64,000 nucleotides of DNA from an uncultured Planctomyces sp. (GTDB lineage: Bacteria; Planctomycetota; Planctomycetia; Planctomycetales; Planctomycetaceae): the NCBI GenBank assembly GCA_937904325.1, contig CALGTK010000187.1, positions 1 through 64,000 on the forward strand, in the 5' to 3' direction. Below are positions 18,798-28,806 of this stretch, piece after piece. The position numbers were made by a program, and so were the translations under genes. Within the stretch, counting starts at the first letter, position 1. The number at the start of each line of letters is the position of its first letter. A model generated the notes under the pieces. That model searched no databases and was not told the origin of the DNA. It saw only the letters and a list, made by a program, of their open reading frames with translations.

Positions 18798-21131
18798 TCA
18801 ACCAAGTTTGTTTTCGCCTGCATTTTCATTCTGATGAATCGTCACTGGCCAACCCGGGAACTGGTTACCAGCTTTTCCATCGGTCGCGTCGATGAGAAAA
18901 CGAAAACAGTCCAGGTGGTACGTTTTCGCTGCTGTGTCGATCGTTACCAGACCGAAACCGCTCGCCTTCTGATGGGCAAGCTCATAGCGATTCTTGTTCT
19001 TGCCGACCTCGGGATTACCGACCGCGTAGACGTAGACTTTGTTGCCGAAGCCGTCGAGGAACTGGCCTGTGTTTTCGTGTCCGTGCTTCGGACGATTCTG
19101 ATGAGGCATGCCCATTTCGTCCGGTCGCCACCAGCGAGGATAACCGGCTGCGATCGCGGGCGTGCAGAACGACCAGTTGCTGTCTCGCTGTTTTTCGACT
19201 CCGTATTGTGAAAGAGTCGTCAGATGCTGGTCGCCGTTGATGTGCAGCGCCTTTGACTTACGGAGAATATTGATTGCGTTGTTGCGAGCGGTCTGCGGCC
19301 AGCCACCGGAATCCAGGTCGGCCTTCAAGTAACCGTTGTAGCCGCCGTGGTGAGTTGCGACTCCGGCAAAGACCGTCTGGCTGAGCAGCACTTTGATCGT
19401 GTGGCCTCGCCAGTCGTTGCCCCACTCTTCCAGGAATTTCTCCTGCCGTTCGCCGAGCAGCACCAGGCCCGGCTTGTCGAGGTGTGCTGTGGAGACATTC
19501 TGGTCTTTCACATGGTCAGCGCGACCGCTACCGGTTTCGACTCGTTCAGGCCCGCTCTTGAACTGGCGATCGCTCAGAATGGCAAAGCTGACGCCACCAT
19601 AGACCATGTCTCCGTAATAGACGCTCATGTTCTGTTTAACCGGTGTGGGGTCGTAGAAGTCTGGATGATGCCCCGCGCATGTTCGATGCACGGCGTTGAC
19701 CATCCTGACCGGTTCGCGGTAGCCGCCTTTCGACGATGCCCCCTTATCCAGTTCCAACATCGGGGCACCGCCTTCGCCCCAGTAATTTCCCTGGAAGACG
19801 TCGTGGTCATCGGGAATACAGACCGTTGGCCGGTCCTTCAAAGCGTGCCGGAACGCCCAGCCGAACATGTAGAATTTGCGAAGGTAGTTGAGGATCGCCC
19901 GATCAGCCGGGTCACGAATCAAACCGTAACCGCCGTGGTTTTCGTAGAGCTGATCGCCCGAAAAGTACAGCATGTCAGGGTCGAGTTTGACGAGGTTATT
20001 AGCAACGGGTTCGTAGGGAAATCCGTAATCTTTCTGGCAAGTCAACGCTCCCAGACGCAGTGGACGACCGCTCGGATTAGCCTTGATTGTGCCAGTCCAG
20101 TCGGAGTCAATTGTTGTACCGTCTGTTCCCTTTTCCGAATAAACCAGCCGGTACGGAGTGTCTGACTTTTCATTCCAGTTGGCGATGCGAAACGTCGCCG
20201 TCCAGGCATCGGTGTCGAGCTTGGAATTTCCAACCGACTTCCATTTTCCGTCTTTCCGAATCTGTAGTTCGACGTTCTGATTATCTTTTTCGCCAAGCGG
20301 CCCGGTCAAAGCACTCATCTTCAGAACGAAGCCTTCGTCACTGCGAGAATCGCTCAGCGAATACATCGACCAGAGAATCGGGCCAAACTTCTGTTGCGGC
20401 GAGACGGTGAAGGCGTCCCCATCGACTGCCCAGTTCTGGAATCGATATCGGCTACCGCGGGCTTTGCCTCTTTCCGGCAAAGAGAAGTTGTTGACAATCG
20501 CCACGTTGCCGAGCACGGCCTGAGCTGGCGCGTTGAACGCGACCGTTCCAATCGTCTTGCCGGACTTGTCGGTTGCTGTCAGCGCCAGGCGAAAGCGGCC
20601 ACCTTCTTCAGGTTTTCCCGTCAGGTGCAACGCGAACAATTTCGAATTAGATCCTTCTCGAATCTCGCTTTTGTTTCGCCCCAGCACGAGCGATCCATCG
20701 ACCAGCCCAGCGTTCAGGCCGTTCTTGGCGAAACTATTGCTGCGGTACTCGTTGATTTCGCTGCGGATGCCGACTCGAAATCCCGCGCCGCCTGCGGTTT
20801 TTCCGGCTTCGATTTCTTCGATGTCGACCGACATCTCAAACGAGCCTTTGAGATTTGTAATCTGGTGAGTGATGAGGTGAACGTTTCGATCGCCACCGGT
20901 CGACTGACACTCGGCTGCTCCGTCAGCGATCACCCAGTTCTCCATGGGGTTGGCCCAGAACTCGCCACCAAGCCACACGCGATCCTGCGTCGTCCCCCAC
21001 TTCCCAACGACTGAATGGCCCTTTTTGTCCCTCACAGCAGCCACGGCTGGATCATTTGCTTCGCCCGTCGCCAGCAATGTTGTTCCTGCCGCCGCGATTT
21101 TCAGAGCTGTTCGTCGATCAAGTGAAGTCAT
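18798..21131 (-). CDS. phoD: PhoD-like alkaline phosphatase
   Basis: A 777-residue protein of the calcium/iron-dependent PhoD phosphatase family. The N-terminus [16 protein letters not shown] resembles a twin-arginine (Tat) signal. Residues about 55-230 are a beta-sandwich extension of LamG type. The catalytic half has [38 protein letters not shown] and [13 protein letters not shown], the metal-site motifs of PhoD. The start at 21131 has GAGGAAA just upstream and is preferred to the in-frame TTG at 21143. The family releases phosphate from phosphodiesters and monoesters outside the cytoplasm. Confidence 0.85.
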   Translation of the reverse strand: MTSLDRRTALKIAAAGTTLLATGEANDPAVAAVRDKKGHSVVGKWGTTQDRVWLGGEFWANPMENWVIADGAAECQSTGGDRNVHLITHQITNLKGSFEMSVDIEEIEAGKTAGGAGFRVGIRSEINEYRSNSFAKNGLNAGLVDGSLVLGRNKSEIREGSNSKLFALHLTGKPEEGGRFRLALTATDKSGKTIGTVAFNAPAQAVLGNVAIVNNFSLPERGKARGSRYRFQNWAVDGDAFTVSPQQKFGPILWSMYSLSDSRSDEGFVLKMSALTGPLGEKDNQNVELQIRKDGKWKSVGNSKLDTDAWTATFRIANWNEKSDTPYRLVYSEKGTDGTTIDSDWTGTIKANPSGRPLRLGALTCQKDYGFPYEPVANNLVKLDPDMLYFSGDQLYENHGGYGLIRDPADRAILNYLRKFYMFGWAFRHALKDRPTVCIPDDHDVFQGNYWGEGGAPMLELDKGASSKGGYREPVRMVNAVHRTCAGHHPDFYDPTPVKQNMSVYYGDMVYGGVSFAILSDRQFKSGPERVETGSGRADHVKDQNVSTAHLDKPGLVLLGERQEKFLEEWGNDWRGHTIKVLLSQTVFAGVATHHGGYNGYLKADLDSGGWPQTARNNAINILRKSKALHINGDQHLTTLSQYGVEKQRDSNWSFCTPAIAAGYPRWWRPDEMGMPHQNRPKHGHENTGQFLDGFGNKVYVYAVGNPEVGKNKNRYELAHQKASGFGLVTIDTAAKTYHLDCFRFLIDATDGKAGNQFPGWPVTIHQNENAGENKLG

Positions 21132-21303
21132 TTGTTTCCTCAAAGTGAGCAGGCCGGCCGCGTGATTCCAGTGCAGAGTCTGCCGACGAAATTACGGGTC
21201 TCTCGCACGATCTTCAACACAGTCGCCACACAGGCAGTCACGAAAAACGAAAACGGGCGTAAACACAGCGATCTTCGGCTACCATCCTGCGACTAACTTT
21301 CCA

Positions 21304-22671
21304 ATGTCTCAGACCAGCCGATGTGTCATGACTTCAACTCGAATTCAAAAAGTTCATGCCCGAGAAGTTTTCGACAGCCGCGGACGGCCGACGGTCGAAG
21401 TCGAAATCGCGTGCGAAGGTTATCGGGCCGGTCGGGCGATCGTGCCCAGCGGTGCGAGTACCGGCGTGTTCGAAGCTCTCGAACTTCGAGACGGCGATGC
21501 CGACCGACTTCAGGGGTTGGGAGTTCGTCGTGCCGTGGAAAACGTCAATTCCGAAATTCGATCGGCACTCGTTGGTCAGGACGCCACCGATCAGCAGACA
21601 ATCGATCAACTTCTGATCGAATTGGACGGGACGCCGAACAAGTCCCGACTCGGCGCGAATGCGATTCTCGGCGCGTCGCTGGCTGCCGTTTACGCCGCGG
21701 CTGAAGCTGAAGATGTCCGGCCAGTCGATCAATTCCGTTTCATCTGGAACGAACACTCCACGCGTGTCAGTTCCGGGAGAACCGGTAATCCCGGTTTGGC
21801 TTCGTGCTTGCCACTTCCCATGGTGAATATGATCTCCGGAGGCAAGCACGCTGGCGGGAACCTGGACTTCCAGGACTATCTTATTTTGCCGGTCGGAGCG
21901 ACGTCGTACCCGCAGGCTTTTGAGTGGATCGTCACGGTCTATCAGCATGTTGGGCGACTGCTGACGAAATCCGGATTCGAAGGCGTGTTGGTTGGTGACG
22001 AAGGCGGGTACGGGCCGAAGCTCGCGTCGAACGAGCAGGCGCTCGACTTTGTCGTCGCTGGAATCGAAGCGGCTGGACTTCGGCCTGGCGAGGATGTTTG
22101 CATCGGACTCGACGTTGCTAGCGCGCATTTTCATCAAGAAGGGAAGTACCGACTTGCCGCAACCGGCGAGGAAGAACTCATCGCGTCGGAGGTGATCAAC
22201 CTGCTCGAAGACTGGGTCAATCGGTACCCGATTATCAGCATCGAAGACGGCCTCGACGAAAACGACTGGGATGGCTGGAAAGAATTGACGCAAAGACTCG
22301 GCGATCGAGTTCAACTGATCGGCGACGATCTCTTTGTGACCAACAAAGAACGTTTGCAACGAGGTATCGATTCCGGAGTCGCCAACAGTGTGCTGATCAA
22401 ACTGAACCAGATTGGGACGCTGACCGAGACCCTTCAGGCGATGAAGCTTGCATTGGAGAATGATTATTGGCCGGTCGTGTCCGCTCGAAGCGGCGAGACT
22501 GAAGACACAACGATCGCCGACCTGGTTGTCGCAACGGGTGCCGGGCAATTGAAAGTTGGCTCGGTCGCAAGAAGCGAGCGTCTTGCGAAGTACAACCAGT
22601 TGCTTCGCCTGTCCGAGTGCGACGAATTCAGCTACGTCGGCGGAGCAATCTTCGACGCGATCCGTAATTAG
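21304..22671 (+). CDS. eno: Enolase-like protein with altered active-site residues
   Basis: A 455-residue enolase-family protein (447 if it starts at ATG 21328; enolase usually ~430). It has the N-terminal VHAREVFDSRGRPTVEVEI, loop SGASTG, ISGGKHAGG, metal ligands in IGLDVAS, SIEDGLDE and GDDLFVTN, the proton-abstracting Lys in LIKLNQIGT, and the C-terminal GQLKVGSVARSERLAKYN. Two positions differ: the usual Glu of the QEFM motif (E168 in yeast) is Asp191 (FQDYLI), and the usual His of SHRSGETED (H373) is Ala394 (VSARSGETED). It may be an inactive or changed-specificity paralogue of the glycolytic enzyme, or still active. No other glycolytic gene is adjacent. Confidence 0.8.
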   Translation: MSQTSRCVMTSTRIQKVHAREVFDSRGRPTVEVEIACEGYRAGRAIVPSGASTGVFEALELRDGDADRLQGLGVRRAVENVNSEIRSALVGQDATDQQTIDQLLIELDGTPNKSRLGANAILGASLAAVYAAAEAEDVRPVDQFRFIWNEHSTRVSSGRTGNPGLASCLPLPMVNMISGGKHAGGNLDFQDYLILPVGATSYPQAFEWIVTVYQHVGRLLTKSGFEGVLVGDEGGYGPKLASNEQALDFVVAGIEAAGLRPGEDVCIGLDVASAHFHQEGKYRLAATGEEELIASEVINLLEDWVNRYPIISIEDGLDENDWDGWKELTQRLGDRVQLIGDDLFVTNKERLQRGIDSGVANSVLIKLNQIGTLTETLQAMKLALENDYWPVVSARSGETEDTTIADLVVATGAGQLKVGSVARSERLAKYNQLLRLSECDEFSYVGGAIFDAIRN

Positions 22672-22711
22672 ACAGAAATTCGCAGGGAGCGTCGAGACAC
22701 ACCCTACCAAA

Positions 22712-24127
22712 TTACGGGATGGTCCTTGCAGCGGTCGACGTTGCTGCTGGCAGAAACTGCAGGCTGCGAACCTGGGCGATGTCCTGACCACCGAATTGGT
22801 CGACGAGTTTGCTTTCGACGGCGTACACAAAGGCGACCTGCCGACCGTCGGGGGCGGAACACAAGTAGTAGAACCAGTGCATCGGGGCGTTGCCGGCGAC
22901 GCCGGTTGCGGTCACGCGATAGAGCCAGCGGCCGTCGGTTGTCGGAATCTGTTCGGCCCTTTCGATTTTTCGAAACTGAGTCCCGAGTGCAGTCTGAATG
23001 TCAGACTGAAACTGCGGCTCGGAAGTGTGGCTTCCGGCGGCCGCCTGCGGAACTGGCGACACGTTGCACTGTGCGATCAAGCTTCCGTTGCGAAGATAAC
23101 GGAGCACGGCGACATCTTTGGTCTGGTGAAAAACGTGCCAGTCGCGATCGCAGGCGAACGTCAGATTCCAGGGACACGAGAATCCGAGTGCAAGTTGTTC
23201 GGCTTCCGGACTGATGGGAATTGCGTCGATCGCCGAGTCCGTCAAACCGCCCTTTACTCCAGAAATCTGTCGGTCGACATAGACGGTAGCCGTGACGTTC
23301 ATGCCGGGGCTGACCGCCCCAACAGTTCGCTTTTCCGTCTGAGTAATCTTCGCCTGTCGGATGTGATTTGCTTTGCGGTCAAAGGCAATCTCACCGTCGA
23401 CCTCGATGTTGGCGAACGCGCCCAGCGTCGCTCCTTCGACTCCGCCAGAAATCTTTACGATGACGTACTGATCGTCGATCTTGCTGACCGAACATTTAAG
23501 CGAGCTTTTGGAAACCGCCTCGATGCCCGTCAGCATTGGCAGAGTCCAGTAGTGAGGTTCCCACGACGTTCCCTGCTCGACCTGAGTTGTTGGCAGCAGC
23601 GCGGCCAAAGCGAGACTGTCGCCGGGCGACCGCAATAGTTCGGTGGCAAGGTAGGACATGCGAGTGTCCGGCGACCAGACCCGGATACCGGTTGCCGTTC
23701 CTTCGGCAACGATCTGTCGAGAGTTGGCTGGAAGCTGGTTAACCGTTCTTTGCCTGTCGATCGTGATGTCTGCTTCGGCGAGTTGGTAACGCCGCAACGC
23801 TCGGAAAGCATCGGCATCCTGACCACCGGCTGCGAGTCGTCGTTCGAGGAAACTGAATTTACCGTCAACTTTCAGCTTCAATTCAGAAGGCTTCTTTGCA
23901 TTTGCGACCGCCTCTGCAGCGGCGGCCGGCTGCGACGAAGTTTCGATCGTGCCGCTCACCTGGAGCCGGCACCTCACCGAGAAAACACGTTGCTCGGTGA
24001 CCAGTTCACTGATTGAAACCGGTTCAGCCGCCGATAGCCCACCACTCAGCGACAGGAATTGCAGGATGCTGGCAGTGAAGACGGTCAAACTCCGTCCGTG
24101 TCGATATGTTCTACCCTGCCGATCCAT
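22712..24127 (-). CDS. Secreted protein of unknown function
   Basis: A 471-residue protein with a signal peptide (SLTVFTASILQFLSLSGGLS, cleavage likely near SAA/EP). The rest is beta-rich with few cysteines and no recognised domain. The frame is open up to 24397, but ATG 24127 has a strong GAAGGAG 6-7 bp upstream and directly begins the signal sequence. It lies downstream of rsgA on the same strand, separated by a 134-bp gap that holds a hairpin. Planctomycete genomes contain many such secreted proteins; no activity is suggested. Confidence 0.7.
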   Translation of the reverse strand: MDRQGRTYRHGRSLTVFTASILQFLSLSGGLSAAEPVSISELVTEQRVFSVRCRLQVSGTIETSSQPAAAAEAVANAKKPSELKLKVDGKFSFLERRLAAGGQDADAFRALRRYQLAEADITIDRQRTVNQLPANSRQIVAEGTATGIRVWSPDTRMSYLATELLRSPGDSLALAALLPTTQVEQGTSWEPHYWTLPMLTGIEAVSKSSLKCSVSKIDDQYVIVKISGGVEGATLGAFANIEVDGEIAFDRKANHIRQAKITQTEKRTVGAVSPGMNVTATVYVDRQISGVKGGLTDSAIDAIPISPEAEQLALGFSCPWNLTFACDRDWHVFHQTKDVAVLRYLRNGSLIAQCNVSPVPQAAAGSHTSEPQFQSDIQTALGTQFRKIERAEQIPTTDGRWLYRVTATGVAGNAPMHWFYYLCSAPDGRQVAFVYAVESKLVDQFGGQDIAQVRSLQFLPAATSTAARTIP

Positions 24128-24170
24128 GGCGGGCTCCTTCGATAAAACCATAAAGCCGCGATTGTGAGAG

Positions 24171-24220
24171 CGGAAATCGCCAATCCGAACGCGGTAGCAG
24201 AGCCAAAGTGGCGATTTCGG
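24171..24220. other. Inverted repeat between rsgA and the downstream gene
   Basis: CGGAAATCGCCA (24171-24182) and TGGCGATTTCGG (24209-24220) pair at 11 of 12 positions across a 26-nt loop, in the gap between two minus-strand genes. There is no adjacent T-run. It may be a processing or stability hairpin. Confidence 0.4.
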
Positions 24221-24261
24221 GCAAGATGAATCGTGGCGACGGGCGGGCCAGCCTCTAGCGG

Positions 24262-25428
24262 TTACTCGCCTTCTTCCTGGCCAGACATGATTCTGAGGTA
24301 GCTGTGGTAGCGGGTTCGGGTGATCAGGGCGTCTGAAACGGCCTGTTTCACTCGGCAGCCGGTTTCGTGGGTGTGTGAGCAGTCCGGGAAACGGCACAGC
24401 GCAACAAACGGGCGAAACTCGACAAAGAAGCCTTCGACCTCTTCAGGGATTACATCCCACAGGCCGAGCTGCCGGATGCCTGGCGTGTCGACGACCCAGC
24501 CACCGAATTCAAGCGAGACCAGAATCGCTCGCCTGGTCGTATGTTTTCCCTTGTGCGTCCAGGTGCTGACATCTTTGGTTGGCTGTGCCAGCCCAGGCTG
24601 AATCGAATTGAGCAGCGACGATTTTCCGACGCCACTCTGGCCGGTGAAGACTGACTGCTTTCCTTTAAGCAGGTTTCGCAGCAACCGTATTCCGCCACCG
24701 GTTTCAGCACTTGTCAGAACGGTCTGGTAGCCGAGCTGGCCGTACAGCCCGAGAATCGGCTGTAGTTCCACCGGGTCAATAAGGTCGGCTTTATTAATGC
24801 AGACGATTGCTTCGGTACCGCCCTTGGCAGCGCTGATGATGAACCGGTCGATAAGGCTCGGTTTGAGCACCGGGTCGACTGCCGACATCACAATCACGAC
24901 CTGGTCAACGTTGGAAACAATGACGTGCTCATGCCGCTTGCTGCCTCGCGAAAGCGTGCTGCGTCGAGGGTCGACACGTTCGATGACTCCGTGCTCTTCG
25001 TCCAGCTTCTGAAACAGTACGATGTCGCCAGCGACAACCGCGTTGCGAGCGTCTCTCGACATGGTGCGAACGACTCGCCGAACGGTGCATTCGTAGCTTT
25101 CTCCGGTGTCGGTTTGTACGATCGAGTTCAAGCCCGTGGCACTCAGAATCCGGCCGGACTGGCAGTTGGGCGAGTCGACTTCGATCGTCAACTCGCCAGA
25201 TGCGTCGTCACCGTCCTGGACGATGACTGTCCGGGATCGGGTCAGATCACCCTTCCCTGACAGCCGTTCGGCGGACGGCAAATCCTCTACACGGGCGCCC
25301 GCTGCGTCGTCGGTATCGGTAATTCCCGACGCATCTCGCGTCAGTTTGTTGTCGTTCCGCGACCGTTTGCCACGATTCTTTCGAAACGCAACCCGCTGTT
25401 TCTGTTTGTTCTTGCCGCGTTTCGCCAC
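24262..25428 (-). CDS. rsgA: Ribosome small-subunit GTPase RsgA
   Basis: A 388-residue circularly permuted GTPase involved in late 30S subunit maturation. Motifs occur in permuted order: INKADL (G4), TGQSGVGKSSLLNSI (G1), DTPGIRQLGLW (G3). The zinc-binding C-terminus reads CRFPDCSHTHETGCRVK. The N-terminus is about 70 residues, Lys/Arg-rich at first (KNKQKQRVAFRKNRGKR) and then acidic, followed by the OB domain. Such extensions occur in other RsgA proteins but this one is a bit longer. It is divergent from the gene at 25649. Confidence 0.92.
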   Translation of the reverse strand: MAKRGKNKQKQRVAFRKNRGKRSRNDNKLTRDASGITDTDDAAGARVEDLPSAERLSGKGDLTRSRTVIVQDGDDASGELTIEVDSPNCQSGRILSATGLNSIVQTDTGESYECTVRRVVRTMSRDARNAVVAGDIVLFQKLDEEHGVIERVDPRRSTLSRGSKRHEHVIVSNVDQVVIVMSAVDPVLKPSLIDRFIISAAKGGTEAIVCINKADLIDPVELQPILGLYGQLGYQTVLTSAETGGGIRLLRNLLKGKQSVFTGQSGVGKSSLLNSIQPGLAQPTKDVSTWTHKGKHTTRRAILVSLEFGGWVVDTPGIRQLGLWDVIPEEVEGFFVEFRPFVALCRFPDCSHTHETGCRVKQAVSDALITRTRYHSYLRIMSGQEEGE

Positions 25429-25501
25429 GAGGACTCCGAAGTCACTTCACCCAATTGGATTATAGTCAGTTTTTGCCGCCATCGGCTGATTTTGTTGTAT
25501 T

Positions 25502-25530
25502 TTGCAATCTCGAACACAGAGTTGCATACT
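25502..25530 (+). promoter_or_regulatory. Candidate sigma-70-like promoter
   Basis: TTGCAA (25502-25507), a 17-bp spacer, and CATACT (25525-25530) resemble -35 and -10 hexamers upstream of the gene at 25649, in the divergent gap with rsgA. The start would be about 25537, giving a leader of about 110 nt. AGGAG precedes the ATG. This is a pattern match only. Confidence 0.35.
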
Positions 25531-25648
25531 AGCCGGATTCCACGAACCCGCCGATGCAACAAAGGTTCGCCGTCCAATTTTCCTGCGGCTGAGCTTTTCC
25601 CGCCCTCAGAGTTCCAACCGGACCTGAGATATCCAAACAGGAGTCGTC

Positions 25649-26800
25649 ATGACCACCGCTTTTGATCGAATCGCTGAGCTGAAATCTTCTGAAGGGCCGC
25701 AAGCGGCAATCGATCTGCTGATCGAAACTCTGCGCGAAGAAAAGAACTACCACCGCGTGTTTGACGCTCTGCTGATGAAAAAGAAGAACGAACTCGGTCT
25801 GTCGCTGCTGAACCCGACGTCGCTGGACGACGTCCCTGCCAATCAGCGATCCGACTTCGAAAAATACTACGTCGATTGTGCTCGCGAAACCGGCACGCTG
25901 TTTCTCAAGAGCGATCAGCTCAGCGAAGCGTGGGTGTATTTCCGCACGATTCAGGAGCCCGATGCAATCTCGGAAGCTCTCGAAACCGCGACACTGCCCG
26001 AGGACTACGAAAAATCTCAGGAGCTGATCAACATCGCGTTGTACGAAGGGGCGAACCCGGTCAAAGGACTGCAGTTCCTGCTCCAGTCAAACGGAACGTG
26101 TAACACGATCACGGCGATGGACCAGGCGATGCAGGGTCTGGAAGGGGAAAACCGACAGAAGGCGGCGGCGATGATCGTCAGCCATCTTTACGACGAGCTG
26201 GTCATGACGGTGAAGTCGGAAGTCGAACGCCGTATGCCGCTTCCGCCGTCGGCCAACGAACCGACTTTGCGTGAATTGATCATGGGGCGTGAGTGGCTTT
26301 TCCAGGAAGGCAACTACCACATCGACGTCTCGCATCTGAACTCGGTCGTGCGATTTGCCAGGTTCCTCGATCCGGGTACGCCGGAACTCGAACTTGCCGT
26401 GCAACTGGCCGATTATGGCTGCAACCTGGACACGCAGTTTCAGTACCCGGGCGAGGCACCGTTCGAAGATTTCTACCCATCGCACCAGCACTTTCTGAAC
26501 GTGCTGCTCGGTCGAAACGTCGATGAAGCGATGGCGTACTTTCAGCAGAAGCTCGACGCCGAACCGGACGAACCTGATCAGCAGATGATCGCGTACGTAA
26601 TGGTCGACCTGTTGATCCGTTGCGACCGCATCGACCAGGCGATGGAAGTCGCCGAAAAACATCTGCGGTTCCTGGAAGAGCAAACATTTTCGTTCGCGGA
26701 ACTTTGCATCAAGGCCGGGAAGCTGGATGCCTGGTCCGAAGCGTCTAAAGCAAAGGGCGATCTTGTCGCATTCACAGCCGCCATTGTTCACGGTTCGTAG
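25649..26800 (+). CDS. Conserved-looking soluble protein of unknown function
   Basis: A 383-residue, mainly alpha-helical acidic protein without signal or membrane segment. Repeating helical pairs near residues 70-130 and 290-350 (SEAWVYFRTIQEPDAISEAL; RIDQAMEVAEKHLRFLEEQ) resemble TPR-type solenoids but no consensus repeat is clear. AGGAG precedes the ATG and a promoter-like sequence lies upstream, so it is probably well expressed. It is a single-gene unit. Composition is that of a real protein. No function is proposed. Confidence 0.7.
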   Translation: MTTAFDRIAELKSSEGPQAAIDLLIETLREEKNYHRVFDALLMKKKNELGLSLLNPTSLDDVPANQRSDFEKYYVDCARETGTLFLKSDQLSEAWVYFRTIQEPDAISEALETATLPEDYEKSQELINIALYEGANPVKGLQFLLQSNGTCNTITAMDQAMQGLEGENRQKAAAMIVSHLYDELVMTVKSEVERRMPLPPSANEPTLRELIMGREWLFQEGNYHIDVSHLNSVVRFARFLDPGTPELELAVQLADYGCNLDTQFQYPGEAPFEDFYPSHQHFLNVLLGRNVDEAMAYFQQKLDAEPDEPDQQMIAYVMVDLLIRCDRIDQAMEVAEKHLRFLEEQTFSFAELCIKAGKLDAWSEASKAKGDLVAFTAAIVHGS

Positions 26801-26809
26801 CACAAGCAG

Positions 26810-26898
26810 GCCGGACCAGGGAGCGAAGCGACGATGTTCCGGCAGCAACATTTGTTGATGATGCAACAATGCCGGAGCGGCGTTTCGCTTGATCCGGC
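26810..26898. repeat. Imperfect long hairpin / REP-like repeat
   Basis: Nested inverted arms: GCCGGACC (26810-26817) with GATCCGGC (26891-26898); AGCGAAGCG (26821-26829) with CGTTTCGCT (26881-26889); TTCCGGCA (26837-26844) with TGCCGGAG (26870-26877). It fills the 140-bp gap between two same-strand genes. The structure is like intergenic repeats of planctomycete genomes and could act as a terminator-like or REP-type element. Confidence 0.6.
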
Positions 26899-26940
26899 CG
26901 GTACCTATTCATTTTCAACTGGCTGCTGACGGCATCCTTT

Positions 26941-27747
26941 ATGACCAACGTCAAACAAAACCGCGCTGCGTGGAACCGCCTGGCAGAAACCGGCAGCCAG
27001 TTTGCCAGCGTCGCCACCGACGAAGAGCTGCAGAACCCTCTGCAAACGCTGGAAACTCGCGGCTGGCTGCCTCCCGAAGTCACCGGCCTGAACGTGCTGT
27101 GTCTGGCTGGCGGGGGTGGTTGGCAATCGATTCTTTACGCCGCCGCTGGCGCAAACGTTTCCGTTGTGGATCTCAGTCCGTCGATGCTGGCCCTCGATCA
27201 GCGTGAGGCCGAGCGACGCAATCTCAAAGTGAACTGCGTCGAGACTTCAATGGATGATCTCTCGGAGTTCGACGACGCGTACTTCGACATCGTGCATCAG
27301 CCGGTCAGCACGTGCTACGTCTCGGACATCGGCCGCGTCTATCGCGAGATCGCTCGCGTCTCCAGAGACAACGCCCTTTACATCAGCCAGCACAAACAGC
27401 CGACCAGCCTGCAGATCGTCCGTCGAGACCATCACGACAACTACGTGCTCGGCATTCAGTACTACCATGAAGGGCCACTGCCCGCGACGACGGACGTTGC
27501 TTACCGCGAGCCCGGCGCCGTCGAGTACATGCACCGCTGGGATCAGCTGGTGGGCGAGCTATGCCGATCGGGGTTCGTCCTGGAAGACTTGCGGGAACCC
27601 TACCGAGGCGACCCTCACGCCCAACCCGGCCACTTCCGCCACCGAGGCCGCTACATCGCCCCTTACGTCCGCATGAAAGCCCGCCGCCAACCGCGGTCAG
27701 GCGAATCTTCTGAGCAGATAATTAGCCGGATCTGGACTCCAGATTGA
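26941..27747 (+). CDS. SAM-dependent class I methyltransferase
   Basis: A 268-residue protein with the Rossmann-type methyltransferase core: LNVLCLAGGGGWQSI is motif I (SAM binding; an unusually Gly-rich CLAGGGG), ANVSVVDLSPSML is motif II with the acidic ribose contact, and FDIVHQPVSTCYV is motif IV. The C-terminal ~80 residues are more variable and basic, and may bind substrate. The substrate (small molecule, protein or RNA) cannot be inferred. It is separate from the second methyltransferase gene at 29230. Confidence 0.75.
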   Translation: MTNVKQNRAAWNRLAETGSQFASVATDEELQNPLQTLETRGWLPPEVTGLNVLCLAGGGGWQSILYAAAGANVSVVDLSPSMLALDQREAERRNLKVNCVETSMDDLSEFDDAYFDIVHQPVSTCYVSDIGRVYREIARVSRDNALYISQHKQPTSLQIVRRDHHDNYVLGIQYYHEGPLPATTDVAYREPGAVEYMHRWDQLVGELCRSGFVLEDLREPYRGDPHAQPGHFRHRGRYIAPYVRMKARRQPRSGESSEQIISRIWTPD

Positions 27748-27807
27748 GCTAATGCTGCCCAAAATACTGTGGTAAACTGAGCGAGTAATTCCTCAGGAGA
27801 CGGGCCG

Positions 27808-28681
27808 ATGAGACATCGCATAATCCGATCCAGGCATCGATTTGCGGGAGCAAGGATCAATGTCGTCGTGATGCTCCTGATTCTTGCGATACTTGCTGCA
27901 TTGGGCCTGCCCGCCGTCCAGCAAGCCCGGGAAGCTGCTCGACGGTCGACGTGCAAAGGCCGACTGAAGATGATTGGCCTCTCGCTGATGAACTACCATG
28001 ACGTTCACAGGACGCTGCCGCGTGGGGTTGTGGTGTCTCAGGTTCCCACGCCGTCCGGTGGAAACCACCTCGGCTGGGTCTATCAGATCCTTCTGTACCT
28101 GGATTCCTCGCCATTATTCGAACACTTTGATTCTAATCTCGACATTACGTCAATCGGCGCCCGTTCCAACTCGGTTATGGCTGCCGAAAACGTATACCTC
28201 ATTCGATGTCCCAGTGACTCGTCTTGGTGCAGCGTCTCCGGACGGCGGCTGCACTTTCTGGGCGGGATCTGGCAACGCTCAGAGTGACCTCATGGCATTC
28301 GTGGATCCAATGCAGGGTGGAGCAATTCCCACAATTCCTTTGTTTCAGATTCTCGGCACGACGCGTAGCGGTGTCGTTAACGATCCGACTGAAAACCCAT
28401 ACGAAGGAAACCTTGGTCCTGGAGCGGTTCTTTGGGACTCAGCACCAGGCACGATCAGAATTAACAAGACCATCGCTCGCCTCGACGGAACTGATACCGT
28501 TGTGCCAATGTCCGGCGAATACGAAGACAAAACGACTGTTGGATTCAGTAGCTGGCACTCCGGCGGAATATTCGCAGGTCTGGGTGACGGCACGGTGCGA
28601 TTTCTTAATGAGAATATCGACGTGGACATATACCAGAACCTGTCTCGACGGTCCGACGGGCTGGTGCTTGGCGATTTTTGA
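27808..28681 (+). pseudogene. DUF1559 (pseudopilin-type) gene with a frameshift
   Basis: The N-terminal part (27808 to ~28230) reads [21 protein letters not shown] and onward to [11 protein letters not shown], the typical start of DUF1559 proteins. The frame then shifts by one base at about 28228-28232 (a duplicated T in CGTCTTGG would explain it), and the second frame continues [20 protein letters not shown] to the family-typical C-terminus HSGGIFAGLGDGTVRF (H-x9-DG). Reconstructed length is about 290 residues, which fits the family. The prepilin motif G-FTLIE is missing: the sequence reads [11 protein letters not shown], without the Glu5. Either a true pseudogene or one sequencing error plus a divergent leader. 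Confidence 0.75.
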
Positions 28682-28806
28682 GTCACATAGTGACTTGCCC
28701 CGAACCCATCGTGGAAATCAATAAATTGAACCGGAACCTTGTTAGTCCACGATATGATCGCCCAATTCGTGCAGCGGGTGAGCCATGTCAGACAGATTCA
28801 ACAAGT

